From: CAWHHZ01 sp963829355
GTDB taxonomy: Bacteria; Acidobacteriota; Thermoanaerobaculia; Gp7-AA8; JAHWKK01
Assembly: GCA_963829355.1 (NCBI GenBank)
Contig: CAWHHZ010000011.1
Coordinates: 77,038-141,037 of the forward strand
Direction of reading: 5' to 3'
DNA: 64,000 nucleotides
Shown here: one piece after another, positions 25,115 through 34,223 of the stretch
Layout: each line of letters opens with the position of its first letter
Position numbering within the stretch: the first letter of the stretch is position 1
Notes under the pieces: generated by a model
Told to the model about the DNA's origin: nothing
Database searches by the model: none
What the model saw: only the letters and a program-made list of their open reading frames with translations
Made by a program: the position numbers and the translations under genes

Positions 25115-26318
25115 TCAGGCGATTTTCGAACCAACCTCGGTGGCGACGTTCCATGCCCTCTCGATCAGCATCGGTAAGCCGATTCCGCGCAGGTAGTTTC
25201 CGGCGAGGAAGGTGTCGGATGGCGTGTCGATACCGTCCTGAAGCATGCGCTCGAGTTTTACGTCATAGTGCGGCAGAGCGAGGGGCCAGCGCTGCGGGTA
25301 CATCGCCGTAGCGTCGACTGAGCGTCCATATACTGTCTGCCGGTCCCTGGCGACCATGCGTGAGAAGGGCGTCGTCGTCGAGGTCCATGACGTCGCGGTC
25401 GGATGCACCGCCGTAGATCCAGCTTTCTGAATGTCCGTGGCCTCGGTTCTCGAAGATGTTCGTGTTGAAGAGTACGCCGAGCGCCTTCACGCCCTGCTGT
25501 CTCGGAAAGAGGATTCCGAATCCGCCAATCGTGTTCTCCGATGCGGGATAGAACGCCGTCACCCGGATCAGCGGCAGCATCTCGATCCGATCGATCTTCG
25601 ACGCCGCCTCGGGTGAGCGCTCCCGGACCAGGGGTGCCGCATCGCTGGCGGAGGTCGAGATGACGACGGGCCCATCAAGGTCGTCCGCGGTCGCCTCGGT
25701 TCCGGTGCTGATCTCGACTCCGAGGTCGCGCAGCTTCTGTTCGAGCGCATCGATGAGCTGGTTCATCCCAATCGGTGGCGCGACGAGTCCTTTTTTCTCT
25801 CCCTTTTCGGGCTTCACCTTCTTCTTGCCGAAGATCAGGCTCGCACTCATTTCCTGCGGACTGCCCGCATAGATGCCCTGAAGGGCGGCGCCGACGATAT
25901 ATCGAGCCGCGCTCTCTCCGAGGACGCGACTCGACCACTGCTGGACCGTTTCCTCATCTCTCGGGCGGAACTGCCCGGTGAGCATATTTCCGGCAAGCCG
26001 TCCTCCGAACGCCACACTCTCAGTGACACCCAGCGGCCACCGTCGCGGTTTTCCTCGATACAGGTATCGGGCGCGGCTCTCTTTCTTCGTACCGATCAGC
26101 GGGAGCCCGAGATCGTCGCACAGCGCCTCGAGCTTCGCAGAAGCACGAATCCCGCTGGCCGCGAGCTCGACCGGTCCCTGCGGCGTCTCGAGAGTCCCGA
26201 TCAATCCTCCCAGCCGGTCCTGCTTCTCGATCAGCCGAACGGGAATGCCGTTCTTCGCGAGATAGTACGAGGTGACGAGGCCAGAGAAACCTCCGCCCAC
26301 CACTGTGATCTGCTTCAT
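25115..26318 (-). CDS. hemG: protoporphyrinogen oxidase (HemG/HemY type), frame-broken near 25375
   Basis: FAD-dependent oxidase for the penultimate step of haem synthesis. The N-terminal dinucleotide motif is VVGGGFSGLVTSYYLAKNG with RLIEKQDRLGG. The first frame runs to about 25375. The C-terminal FAD-binding part continues in another frame (25115-25408), with YPQRWPLALPHYD and TFLAGNYLRGIGLP, both diagnostic. One extra base at the junction breaks the frame. Because the rest of the pathway is intact, I suspect a sequence error. The start overlaps the hemN stop as ATGA. It is last in the haem operon. Confidence 0.82.
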
Positions 26319-27685
26319 ATCGAGCTCGAGAAGATCGGCTGACCGGGAGCTGCTTCCCGAAGACGCTGATCGAAAAAGACCGTCGCGTTCCGGAGGAACG
26401 GCTTGCCTGATTCCGTGAGGATCAGCTCATTTCCCTCAAAGTGGACGAGTCCGTCGTCGATCAGTTGGGACAGATAGTTTCGAGCATCGTCGATCTGCTC
26501 CGGCTCGAGGGTCACGTGAAGTTTCGTCATGAAGTCGAGAATCTGCTGGCGTAGCTTCCGATCCTCCTCGGTCAGAAGGTGGCCGCGAAGCGTTGGAATC
26601 TCACCTGCCTGGACGCGTCGCTCGTACACCGGCATCACCTTCTCGTTCTGATGGAAGCAGGTAGGAGTTTCGGAGATGGCGCTCACGCCGAGTCCGAGGA
26701 GGATGTCGGTCCGGAATTCGGTGTAGCCCATGAAGTTGCGGTGGAGCTCGCCCGTCTCGCGCGCAGTATTGAGCGCATCGTCGGGCAGGGCGAAGTGGTC
26801 CATACCGATCTCTACGTATCCCGCGTCGAGGAAGACGTCGCGGGCGATCTCGTAAAGCTGGCGCTTGTCGGTCCCTTCCGGCAGATCCTCGTCCTTGAAA
26901 AGACGCTGTGCTGGTTTGATCCAGGGAACCTTCGCAAAACTGTAGAGCGCGATCCGGTCCGGTCTGAGCTCGGCCGTGAGGTCCGCGGTCTTGCGGATCG
27001 ATTCCGGAGTCTGCTTCGGCAGTCCGTAAATCAGATCGTAGTTGACGGACGTGTAGCCCATCTCACGCGCGTCTTCAGTCAGCTTCTGGGTGATCTCGTA
27101 CGGCTGAATCCGGTTGACGAGATGCTGCACCGTCGGATCGAAATCCTGTACGCCCATCGAGACACGCGTGAAGCCCGCCTCATACAGTGCCTTCAGGTGT
27201 TCCGCGTTCGTGACCCGAGGATTGACCTCGACGGAGGCATCGAACACATCTCCCTTGTAGGTCACCCGCTCGAAGAGTGGCTGGAGAAGAAGCGTCAGGC
27301 TCTCGGGGGAGAGAAAGGTCGGCGTTCCACCGCCCAGGTGGAGCTGGCGGAGCGGGCGCTTCTCGAGGTCGGGCACGGCATCCAGATAGCGTGACCATTC
27401 ATCATGGATGAGCCGCACGTACGGCTCCTCTCGCTGATGATTCCGCGTGATGACGTTGTTGCAGCCGCAGAAGGTGCAGAGCGTCTCGCAGAACGGAATG
27501 TGGATGTAGACGGCCCAGCTCGCGTCGGGCTTTGCGGCGGCTTTTCTCAATTCATCGAGCCACTGTTCGGTCGTGGGATCGTTGCTCCAGTACGGGACGG
27601 TCGGGTAGCTCGTGTACCGCGGAACCGGAACGTCGTATTTGTCGAGGAGCTGTGAGGAAGGTCTGCTGGCGTCTTTACGAGTCAT
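26315..27685 (-). CDS. hemN: oxygen-independent coproporphyrinogen III oxidase HemN
   Basis: 456-residue radical-SAM enzyme that oxidatively decarboxylates coproporphyrinogen III to protoporphyrinogen IX. The cluster motif is C66-x3-C70-x2-C73 with an adjacent C75 (CETLCTFCGC), as in true HemN. GGGTPT and the C-terminal HemN domain (KLRQQILDFMTK, LILTESGKPFLRN) are present. The ATG at 27685 lies within the end of hemE (11-bp overlap, GAGAGG upstream). Its oxygen independence fits an anaerobic or facultative life style. Confidence 0.95.
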   Translation of the reverse strand: MTRKDASRPSSQLLDKYDVPVPRYTSYPTVPYWSNDPTTEQWLDELRKAAAKPDASWAVYIHIPFCETLCTFCGCNNVITRNHQREEPYVRLIHDEWSRYLDAVPDLEKRPLRQLHLGGGTPTFLSPESLTLLLQPLFERVTYKGDVFDASVEVNPRVTNAEHLKALYEAGFTRVSMGVQDFDPTVQHLVNRIQPYEITQKLTEDAREMGYTSVNYDLIYGLPKQTPESIRKTADLTAELRPDRIALYSFAKVPWIKPAQRLFKDEDLPEGTDKRQLYEIARDVFLDAGYVEIGMDHFALPDDALNTARETGELHRNFMGYTEFRTDILLGLGVSAISETPTCFHQNEKVMPVYERRVQAGEIPTLRGHLLTEEDRKLRQQILDFMTKLHVTLEPEQIDDARNYLSQLIDDGLVHFEGNELILTESGKPFLRNATVFFDQRLREAAPGQPIFSSSI

Positions 27686-28709
27686 GGAAAACCTCTCGTA
27701 CTGTCCGCACGAAGGTGCGAACATTCTCTTCTGGTGTTTGCGGCAGGACGCCGTGGCCGAGGCCACAGACCCAGCCCCGCCGCGCCTCGGGGCTCAGATC
27801 TATCAGCGGTTGCAGATACGATCGAAGCTGTTTCTGAAATTCGTCTGCTGGTAGGAACAGAAGGCTCTGGTCAAAGTTTCCCTGGATGAATCCGACGTCC
27901 TGGCCCATGGCGAATGCCTCCCGGATATCCCAGCGCCAGTCGACGCCGATCCCGGCCAGCGGACCTTTGCCGAAACGGGGGTCTCGAAGGTGCGCAGGCT
28001 GCGTTCCCCGGGCGTAGTAGCCGATCCTGCCCGGGAACGCCTCGAAGAGCCGCGCGAGATCGCCCGCGACGAACTGGTGATACCAGTCGGGAGCGAGCTC
28101 TCCTGCCGCCGTGTCGAAGATCATCACGACCTCGGCTCCGCCTTCGAGCTGAAGGCGGATGTTCTCGATCAGCAGGGGAACGAGGTGATCGGAGAAGGCG
28201 CGGTACAGACCGGTGTCGGTCTTGACGTCGATCAGGTTTCCTTTGTGGCTCCCCTCGACCGCGTACACGAAAAGCGTCCACGGTCCGCCCACGAATCCGA
28301 TCACGCTCTTGTCCTGCGGGATCCGCTCGCGTGTGAGCTTCACCGCCTCACGCTGGAATTCGAGATGCGGGAGCGCATCGTCGATCGATCGCAGCTTTGC
28401 GAGCTGACTGCGGTCCAGTTTCGGCTCGAGCTGGGGGCCGGAGTCACCATACTCGAGACCGAGTCCGAGCGCCTGCAAGGGAAACAGCAGATCGCTGAAG
28501 AGGATCGAGACATCGAAATCGAAGTCGTCGACGGGGCCGAATGCGACCTCCGCTGCCAGTTCGGGGTTCTTGCAGAGCTCCATGAACGAATGCTTCGCAC
28601 GGAGCGCCTGATAGTGCTTGTGGTAACGCCCGGCCTGTCTCATGAACCAGATGGGAGGAACCGGTTGAGGGATCCCCTCGAGGGCGTTTCGAAATTTCTC
28701 AGATGACAT
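27675..28709 (-). CDS. hemE: uroporphyrinogen decarboxylase
   Basis: 344 residues. It removes four carboxyls from uroporphyrinogen III to give coproporphyrinogen III. Motifs: PPIWFMRQAGRYHKHY (active-site arginines), ILFSDLLFP, GFVGGPWTLFVYAVEG, FDTAAGELAP and GWVCGLGHGVLPQTPEENV. The ATG at 28709 has AAGGAG 8 bp upstream, so the longer ORF from 28754 is not used. It overlaps hemN. Confidence 0.96.
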   Translation of the reverse strand: MSSEKFRNALEGIPQPVPPIWFMRQAGRYHKHYQALRAKHSFMELCKNPELAAEVAFGPVDDFDFDVSILFSDLLFPLQALGLGLEYGDSGPQLEPKLDRSQLAKLRSIDDALPHLEFQREAVKLTRERIPQDKSVIGFVGGPWTLFVYAVEGSHKGNLIDVKTDTGLYRAFSDHLVPLLIENIRLQLEGGAEVVMIFDTAAGELAPDWYHQFVAGDLARLFEAFPGRIGYYARGTQPAHLRDPRFGKGPLAGIGVDWRWDIREAFAMGQDVGFIQGNFDQSLLFLPADEFQKQLRSYLQPLIDLSPEARRGWVCGLGHGVLPQTPEENVRTFVRTVREVFHDS

Positions 28710-28738
28710 TCTCTCTACTCCTTGCACTTGGTCCAGCG

Positions 28739-29404
28739 CTACATTCCTGCCCATTGATATCCGATACCGCGAACCGAGCGAATTGCGCTCGCACCCTCGT
28801 CCCCCAGTATCTGACGCAGACGGAGAATCGCATTATCGACCGTCCGTTGCGTTGGAAAACGATCTTCACCCCAGACGCGGTCGAGGATCTCATCGCGGCT
28901 GACGACGTTCGGGGCTGCTTCGATCAACATCTGGAGAACCTGAAAGTCCCGCGACTGAGGAAAGTCTCTCGTGCCGTCCTCGTTGATGATTGCCATGGCA
29001 TTGAGGTCGATCGTCTTGCTGCCGGCCGAGACGGTCGCGCGGGATGCGTGGGTTTCCAGAACGTGACGGATGCGAATAAACAGTTCCTTGAGGTGAAACG
29101 GTTTCGGGATGAACTCATCCGCACCGATCTCGAATCCCTCGAGCCGGTTCTCCGCTGAGCTCATCGCGGTCATGAACATGATCGGAGTCGACGACACGGA
29201 CTTGATGCGGCGGGCGAGATCGAATCCTGACCCGTCGGGAAGACCGACGTCGAGGATGACGACGTCCCATCTGGCCCCGTCGAAGGCTTTCGTGGCCTCG
29301 TCGAGAGTCGTTTTCCATGTGGTGTCGAAGCCTTCCTTATGGAGGCGCTCCGACAGCGTCGTGCCGAGGGAAATGTCGTCCTCGACGACCAGTACCTTGC
29401 TCAT
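28739..29404 (-). CDS. OmpR/PhoB-family response regulator in the haem operon
   Basis: 221 residues. The receiver domain has the acidic pair (VVEDD), phosphoacceptor Asp52 (VVILDVGLPDG) and Lys101 (FIPKPF). The C-terminal winged helix is of OmpR type (SRDEILDRVWGEDRFPTQRTVDNAILRLR). Its ATG overlaps the kinase stop as ATGA, so it pairs with the upstream kinase. It probably controls haem or respiration genes, inferred from position between hemL and hemE. Confidence 0.92.
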   Translation of the reverse strand: MSKVLVVEDDISLGTTLSERLHKEGFDTTWKTTLDEATKAFDGARWDVVILDVGLPDGSGFDLARRIKSVSSTPIMFMTAMSSAENRLEGFEIGADEFIPKPFHLKELFIRIRHVLETHASRATVSAGSKTIDLNAMAIINEDGTRDFPQSRDFQVLQMLIEAAPNVVSRDEILDRVWGEDRFPTQRTVDNAILRLRQILGDEGASAIRSVRGIGYQWAGM

Positions 29405-30288
29405 TTCCGCGCCTCCGGCACTTCCAGTGTCGCGACGAGTCCGCTGGATCCATGCGAAAGGGAGAGACTGCCTTTCATCCGCGTCAGGAGCTGGCGTGAG
29501 ATGTAGAGACCCACGCCGGTGCCGCTGCGCGAGGTCGGTCTGAAAAACAGCTGTCCCAGCTCGGCAGGATCGGTTGCGGGACCACTTCCGTTGTCTTCGA
29601 CGATGATCCGCACGTTGGGACCTGCGGGATGCTCGACGCGTAAGGTTACCGAATCGGCTCCTCCATGAATGAGCGCGTTCTGAAAGAGATTTCGCAGAAC
29701 GCTCTCGATTGCACGTACATCCGCGAGTATCCGCGCCTCGTCCTCGAGTCGGATATCGAGCTCGCCGAACTCGGGTGCAATCGAATCGATCACCCGTCGG
29801 AGCGAGAGCGTCTCGAGATAGAGGCGTCCCTTTCTCCGGTTTGCGTAGAAGAGGGAGTTGTCCAACTGGAGCTGCAGTCGTACGGAATCCTTGAAAAGGC
29901 GATCGAGGAGCGGGTTCTGCTCACCCCTTTCCTCGAAATCCTCCTGGAGGCTCTCGACCTGCAGCCTCAGACTTGCGAGTGAGGTGCGGAGCTCGTGCGT
30001 AAACGCCGCGAAGAACTCCTCCACGGCGCGGTGCCGCCGGCGCTCGCGATGAATCCCGAAAAGAAGGGCCGTGCCTCCCGCGACGAGGGACACGATCAGA
30101 ACGCTCCCTTCCCACAACAGCATTCTGTGGGCGCCGGCGATCTCCTGCGTGCGAGTCTGATCTATCTCGCGCAGCGTCTCCGCCTGCCGGAGGCCAAACA
30201 CCAGCCACCAGCTTGCGAGAGAGACTGTGAAGACGAGCCAGATGACCGCAAGCGCGATCTCGATTCGGTGTCTCTGCTCAGTTTCCAT
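29401..30288 (-). CDS. sensor histidine kinase in the haem operon
   Basis: 295 residues. Two transmembrane helices (about 9-32 and 58-79) enclose a very short periplasmic loop of about 25 residues. The phosphoacceptor is His98 in FTHELRTSLASL; the N box is NLFQNALIHG, the G1 box EDNGSGP and G2 GTGVGLYIS. The lack of a sizeable sensor domain suggests sensing within the membrane or through a partner. The start overlaps the hemL stop by 11 bp. Confidence 0.92.
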   Translation of the reverse strand: METEQRHRIEIALAVIWLVFTVSLASWWLVFGLRQAETLREIDQTRTQEIAGAHRMLLWEGSVLIVSLVAGGTALLFGIHRERRRHRAVEEFFAAFTHELRTSLASLRLQVESLQEDFEERGEQNPLLDRLFKDSVRLQLQLDNSLFYANRRKGRLYLETLSLRRVIDSIAPEFGELDIRLEDEARILADVRAIESVLRNLFQNALIHGGADSVTLRVEHPAGPNVRIIVEDNGSGPATDPAELGQLFFRPTSRSGTGVGLYISRQLLTRMKGSLSLSHGSSGLVATLEVPEARK

Positions 30289-31585
30289 CGATCATTTTCG
30301 CAGCTCTCTCCAGACCGTCCGCCGCGGTCTCCAGCGTTTCCTGATCGTGTGCTGCAGATAGAAATCCTACCTCGTATGCGCTCGGAGCGAGATAGATCCC
30401 GTTCGCGAGTGCTGCATGAAAGAGCTTCCCGAAGCTGTCGGCATGAGCCTGCGAGATTCGATCAACCCGCCTGATCGGCTCGTCCGATGCGGCGTGAATC
30501 CAGATGAGTGACCCGTACTGCGTGACGTCGAATGCCGCGCCTGATCTGTTGAATCGGGACCGAAGCTCGGCCGCGAAGTCGGAACCTCGCTTCTCGAGCA
30601 TCTTCCAGAGGCCGATCTGCTCGGCCTTCTGGAGCGTGGCGAGCCCTGCCCGCACCCCGATCGGATTCGCGCTCAGCGTCCCCGCCTGATAGACGGGACC
30701 GATGGGCGCGACCAGATCCATCAGATCCTTCCGGCCCGCATAGCATCCGATTGGAAATCCACCACCAATCACCTTGCCGTAGGTCACCAGGTCCGGACGA
30801 ATGCCGAGGATCTCGGCCATGCCGCCGGGAGCAACACGGAAGCCGGAGATGACCTCGTCGAAGATTACGAGCGCACCATGGTCGCGCGCCGTCTTCACCA
30901 CGTGATCGATGAACTCCCGCCGCTGAATGAGCAGACCATTGTTCGCTGGGAGTGGCTCCATGATCACCGCTGCGATCTCGCCCTGATACTTGTCGAAGGC
31001 TGCGGTCACGTCTTCTTCGGAATCGAGGGAAGCGACGATCGTCTCCGCCGCGACTTCTGCCGAGACGCCGGCACTCGAGCTCGTCACCGGTCCGGCGAGT
31101 CCGCTGCCCGCCTTCACCAGGAGCGAGTCGCCGTGTCCGTGGTAGCAGCCGTCGAATTTCAGGAGCCGCTTGCGGCCGGTCGCGGCGCGCGCAATTCTGA
31201 TCGCGCTCATCACGGCCTCGGTGCCGGAGGAGACGAAGCGCAGCTTTTCAGCCCACGGGATGCGTGAGTTGATCCACTCGGCGAGCTCCAGCGAGTAGGG
31301 CTCGCAAGCGCCGAAGGTCCAGGCCAGATCGAGCGTCTCGCGGACGACGGCGTCCACATCCGGATCACGATGACCGAGAATCAGAGGTCCGAAGCTCTGG
31401 CAGAAATCGATGAAGCTCTCATCGTCGACCGACGTCAGACGGGGACCCTTTCCACTCTTGAAGAATACCGGCGTTCCACCGACGCTCTTGTAGGAGCGGA
31501 CGGGACTGTGAACGCCACCGGGTGTGAGCTCGAGCGCCCGCTCGAAGAGCGGTTCGGATGCGGGAGATTTATAGAAGCTGGTCAT
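30278..31585 (-). CDS. hemL: glutamate-1-semialdehyde 2,1-aminomutase
   Basis: 435-residue PLP enzyme making 5-aminolevulinate in the C5 pathway. Motifs: PGGVHSPVRSYKSVGGTP, FVSSGTEAVMSAIRIARA, DGCYHGHGD, FDEVISGFR and the PLP lysine in VTYGKVIGGGFPIG. GGAG precedes the ATG at 31585. A repeat element separates it from hemB upstream, so it may have its own promoter. Confidence 0.96.
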   Translation of the reverse strand: MTSFYKSPASEPLFERALELTPGGVHSPVRSYKSVGGTPVFFKSGKGPRLTSVDDESFIDFCQSFGPLILGHRDPDVDAVVRETLDLAWTFGACEPYSLELAEWINSRIPWAEKLRFVSSGTEAVMSAIRIARAATGRKRLLKFDGCYHGHGDSLLVKAGSGLAGPVTSSSAGVSAEVAAETIVASLDSEEDVTAAFDKYQGEIAAVIMEPLPANNGLLIQRREFIDHVVKTARDHGALVIFDEVISGFRVAPGGMAEILGIRPDLVTYGKVIGGGFPIGCYAGRKDLMDLVAPIGPVYQAGTLSANPIGVRAGLATLQKAEQIGLWKMLEKRGSDFAAELRSRFNRSGAAFDVTQYGSLIWIHAASDEPIRRVDRISQAHADSFGKLFHAALANGIYLAPSAYEVGFLSAAHDQETLETAADGLERAAKMIDGN

Positions 31586-31621
31586 TGCAAACTCCATTGA
31601 TCTGAGACGTGTGACCCGGCT

Positions 31622-31722
31622 TGTCATCCTGAGCGAAGCGAAGGATCGCGTACGTACCTACTGTAGGGTAATTCCGAGATCCTTCGACCGTCCTGCGCTT
31701 CGCTCCGGCGGCTCAGGATGAC
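31622..31722. repeat. MITE-like dispersed element, CATCCTGAG termini (copy 2, inside haem cluster)
   Basis: A 101-bp element has TGTCATCCTGAGCG and GCTCAGGATGAC at its ends and lies in inverted orientation relative to the copy at 15413. It is inserted between hemB and hemL, two genes of one pathway on the same strand, and may split or modulate the operon. Confidence 0.8.
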
Positions 31723-31752
31723 CGTGTCTTAAGCCATTACCGCCGGGCGTTT

Positions 31753-32724
31753 TTACTGTACCTTCAGGCCGATCTTCGCTGCCCTGCGGGCACCATAGGT
31801 GATGATGTACTGCGCGCCCGCCCGACGGAACACATGCCATGTTTCGAGGAGTGCGCGGTCGAGGTCAGTCAGTCCCTTTTCCGCAAGCAGTGCGAGCCCT
31901 GCGTACTCACCGCTGACCTGGTAAGCACCGACCGGACGGTCGGTAAGCTCTTTGATCGGCGTGATCAGGTCGATCGAGGTCATACCCGGTTTCACCATCA
32001 GGAGATCGGCGCCTTCCTCGGCGCAGCGCACGCTCGAGCGGATTGCGTCGGAGCGGTTTCGCGGATCGATCTGGTACATCTTCCGATCGCCGAACTGCGG
32101 CGCCGAGTCGGCCGCCTCACGGAACGGACCGTAGAAACTGCTGGCGAACTTCGTCGAGTAGCTCATGATCGGGGTCATGCCATGGCCCGACTCGTCGAGA
32201 GCCTGTCGGATGGCACCGGTGCGGCCATCCATCATGTCGCTCGGGCTGATGCCGTCTGCTCCCGCCTCCGCGAAGGCAACGGCGGAGCGGCTGAGCTCGT
32301 CGAGAGTGGCGTCGAGATCGATCTCCTGATCATCGCCGAAGACGCAGCAGTGCCCGTGCTCGGTGTACGAGCAGAGGCAGGTGTCGACCCAGAGCGTGAA
32401 TGCGTTGCCGTGGGCTTTTCGGAGAGCGGAGATCGTCTTAGCGGTGAATTTATGGTTGAAGTTCTTCTTCCCTTTGTCCGAGGGGACGGGGAAGAGAATG
32501 AAGTGCCGGACGCCGTTCTCGATGTCCGAGCCCATCTGTCGTACGGTCGACTCGATGTCCATCCGGTTGTTGCCGGTGAGGCCCGTGATCGGCTTCTCAC
32601 CCTGTATGCCGTCGACCGCGAACAGTGGCTGGATCAGGTGGCTCGTGGTGAATTCGACCTCGTCGCAGAGGTCGCGAATCTGCTGCGATTTCCGCAGCCG
32701 CATCAGGCGTTCGATCTCGCTCAT
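31753..32724 (-). CDS. hemB: porphobilinogen synthase (5-aminolevulinate dehydratase)
   Basis: 323 residues. It condenses two 5-aminolevulinates. The zinc-binding cysteines typical of zinc-dependent enzymes are present (DTCLCSYTEHGHCC). Schiff-base lysine segments are MSYSTKFASSFYGPFR and LMVKPGM. The ATG at 32724 overlaps the hemC-hemD stop as ATGA with AAGGA upstream; the ORF could extend 7 codons. Confidence 0.96.
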   Translation of the reverse strand: MSEIERLMRLRKSQQIRDLCDEVEFTTSHLIQPLFAVDGIQGEKPITGLTGNNRMDIESTVRQMGSDIENGVRHFILFPVPSDKGKKNFNHKFTAKTISALRKAHGNAFTLWVDTCLCSYTEHGHCCVFGDDQEIDLDATLDELSRSAVAFAEAGADGISPSDMMDGRTGAIRQALDESGHGMTPIMSYSTKFASSFYGPFREAADSAPQFGDRKMYQIDPRNRSDAIRSSVRCAEEGADLLMVKPGMTSIDLITPIKELTDRPVGAYQVSGEYAGLALLAEKGLTDLDRALLETWHVFRRAGAQYIITYGARRAAKIGLKVQ

Positions 32725-34223
32725 TGGGTGATGTCCTTCAGCCATTCCTCGTGACTCAGCAAGACATCGATACGATCGTCGCTGCCGAGCTTTTCACGGA
32801 TGATCTTGTGAGTGTTTCCGGGTCCGCAGGCGTGCCATCCTGAGGCGATCGAGGGCTGACGTTCGATCGCCTCGAGAAAGCGGCTGCCGCTGGTCCAGAA
32901 GAAGTGGGTGTAAGCGCTCAGATCCGGCGGCTCACCGTCGGAAATGAGGCGATAGGTTGCCAGCCGCTCGAGGCCTTGCTCGGCCTCGGCGCGGTCGTGT
33001 GTCAGCTTGATCCAGTTGATTCTGCCGTCCGCGAGGACGTCCGTGCGGGGATCTTCATCCTCCCCGAGTCCTTCTGCCGAACCATTGACCCAGATTCCCC
33101 GCTCGGCCAGCTTCTTCCATGTCCGGAGCCCGGCGGTCCAAACGGGTCGCGACGCGTCGACCTCCCACGAAGCGGGCAGTGCGTCAGCGCGCGCCACCCA
33201 GTAGCCGGAGTCGCTGTCCGGCTGCGGGACATCGAGTGGCTCTCGCCCCAGCCAGTTGGCTTCGGCGGTATCAGTCGGCCAGATCTTGTCGGGCGCAGCA
33301 GTCGGGGCTTTTCGATCACGTTCCAGCTCGAATCGATCGAGGGTCTCCCCCTCGTCCGTCTGGCCACGAAGGCTGACGAGTGTCCCGTACGGCCGCGTGA
33401 GGACGGTGACACCGATCTTCTGGTGACATCCGCCACCGTACGACCGGAGGATCTGGCGTTCACGTGTGGCGTCGCTGAAGGTGATCTCGTCGTTCATCGA
33501 CCCAATCACGCGAATCACATCGGAGTCGCCCGCGGTGGAGACTTCCATCGCGAGAGCGCCCTGCGCGGCGCCCGTGGGGTTCTCGCTGATCGGAAGGACC
33601 ATCCAGTGGCACAGATTCAGATTTGAGCGCACTTCCTCGCGCATCGAGGAGAACTCGTCGGCAGTGGAAGTGAGGAGGCGGTCGAGCGCTGCTTTCGCGA
33701 CGATCAGTCCGTGATGCTCACCATTGATCAGTTTCCGGATGCGGGTCGGAACATTTCCTCTCACCGGTACGAATTCGACCGTCAATCGAGGCACGGGAAG
33801 CGCCCACGCGAGAAATGGCGTGAGGTTGTGGACGCGTCGCGGCGACGAGCTGAGGACAGAGATTGCCGAGCCGGGCTCGACTTCCGACCAGCGATCCCGC
33901 CTCATCAGCAGGACGTCGCGTGTGTCGGCTCTTGGAAGTGTTCCGACGACTTCGGTCCCCTCGCGGGGCTCAGTGGGCAGATCTTTCCAGGAGTGGACGA
34001 CGAGATCGGTCCGTCCTTCCTTCAGGTCCTCGACGAAGTCCTCGGTGAAGACGCCTTTCTCCGGCATGGACCAGAGGGGGTCGTGCTGCATTTTGTCGCC
34101 GAGGGATTCGCGGAAGTGAGGGACGATTTCGATGTCTGGAACAGCCGAGCGGAAGGCGTTGGCGACCTGGTGGATCTGGATTCTGGATAAGTCGCTCGAT
34201 CGCCCGGAGACTCTCAGGCGCAC
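32721..34223 (-). CDS. hemC: fused hydroxymethylbilane synthase / uroporphyrinogen-III synthase-like protein (HemC-HemD)
   Basis: About 500 residues. The N-terminal 300 residues are porphobilinogen deaminase: RVSGRSSDLSRIQ, VVHSWKDLPTEP, and the dipyrromethane cofactor cysteine in YGGGCHQKIGV. The remaining 200 residues are divergent, but their order and the final THFFWTSGSRFLEAI ... WHACGPGNTHKII resemble a HemD domain, which makes uroporphyrinogen III. No separate hemD is in the cluster, supporting a fusion. I chose the GTG at 34223, overlapping the hemA stop (GTGCGCCTGA); the ORF is open to 34463 through hemA in another frame. Confidence 0.86.
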   Translation of the reverse strand: MRLRVSGRSSDLSRIQIHQVANAFRSAVPDIEIVPHFRESLGDKMQHDPLWSMPEKGVFTEDFVEDLKEGRTDLVVHSWKDLPTEPREGTEVVGTLPRADTRDVLLMRRDRWSEVEPGSAISVLSSSPRRVHNLTPFLAWALPVPRLTVEFVPVRGNVPTRIRKLINGEHHGLIVAKAALDRLLTSTADEFSSMREEVRSNLNLCHWMVLPISENPTGAAQGALAMEVSTAGDSDVIRVIGSMNDEITFSDATRERQILRSYGGGCHQKIGVTVLTRPYGTLVSLRGQTDEGETLDRFELERDRKAPTAAPDKIWPTDTAEANWLGREPLDVPQPDSDSGYWVARADALPASWEVDASRPVWTAGLRTWKKLAERGIWVNGSAEGLGEDEDPRTDVLADGRINWIKLTHDRAEAEQGLERLATYRLISDGEPPDLSAYTHFFWTSGSRFLEAIERQPSIASGWHACGPGNTHKIIREKLGSDDRIDVLLSHEEWLKDITQ

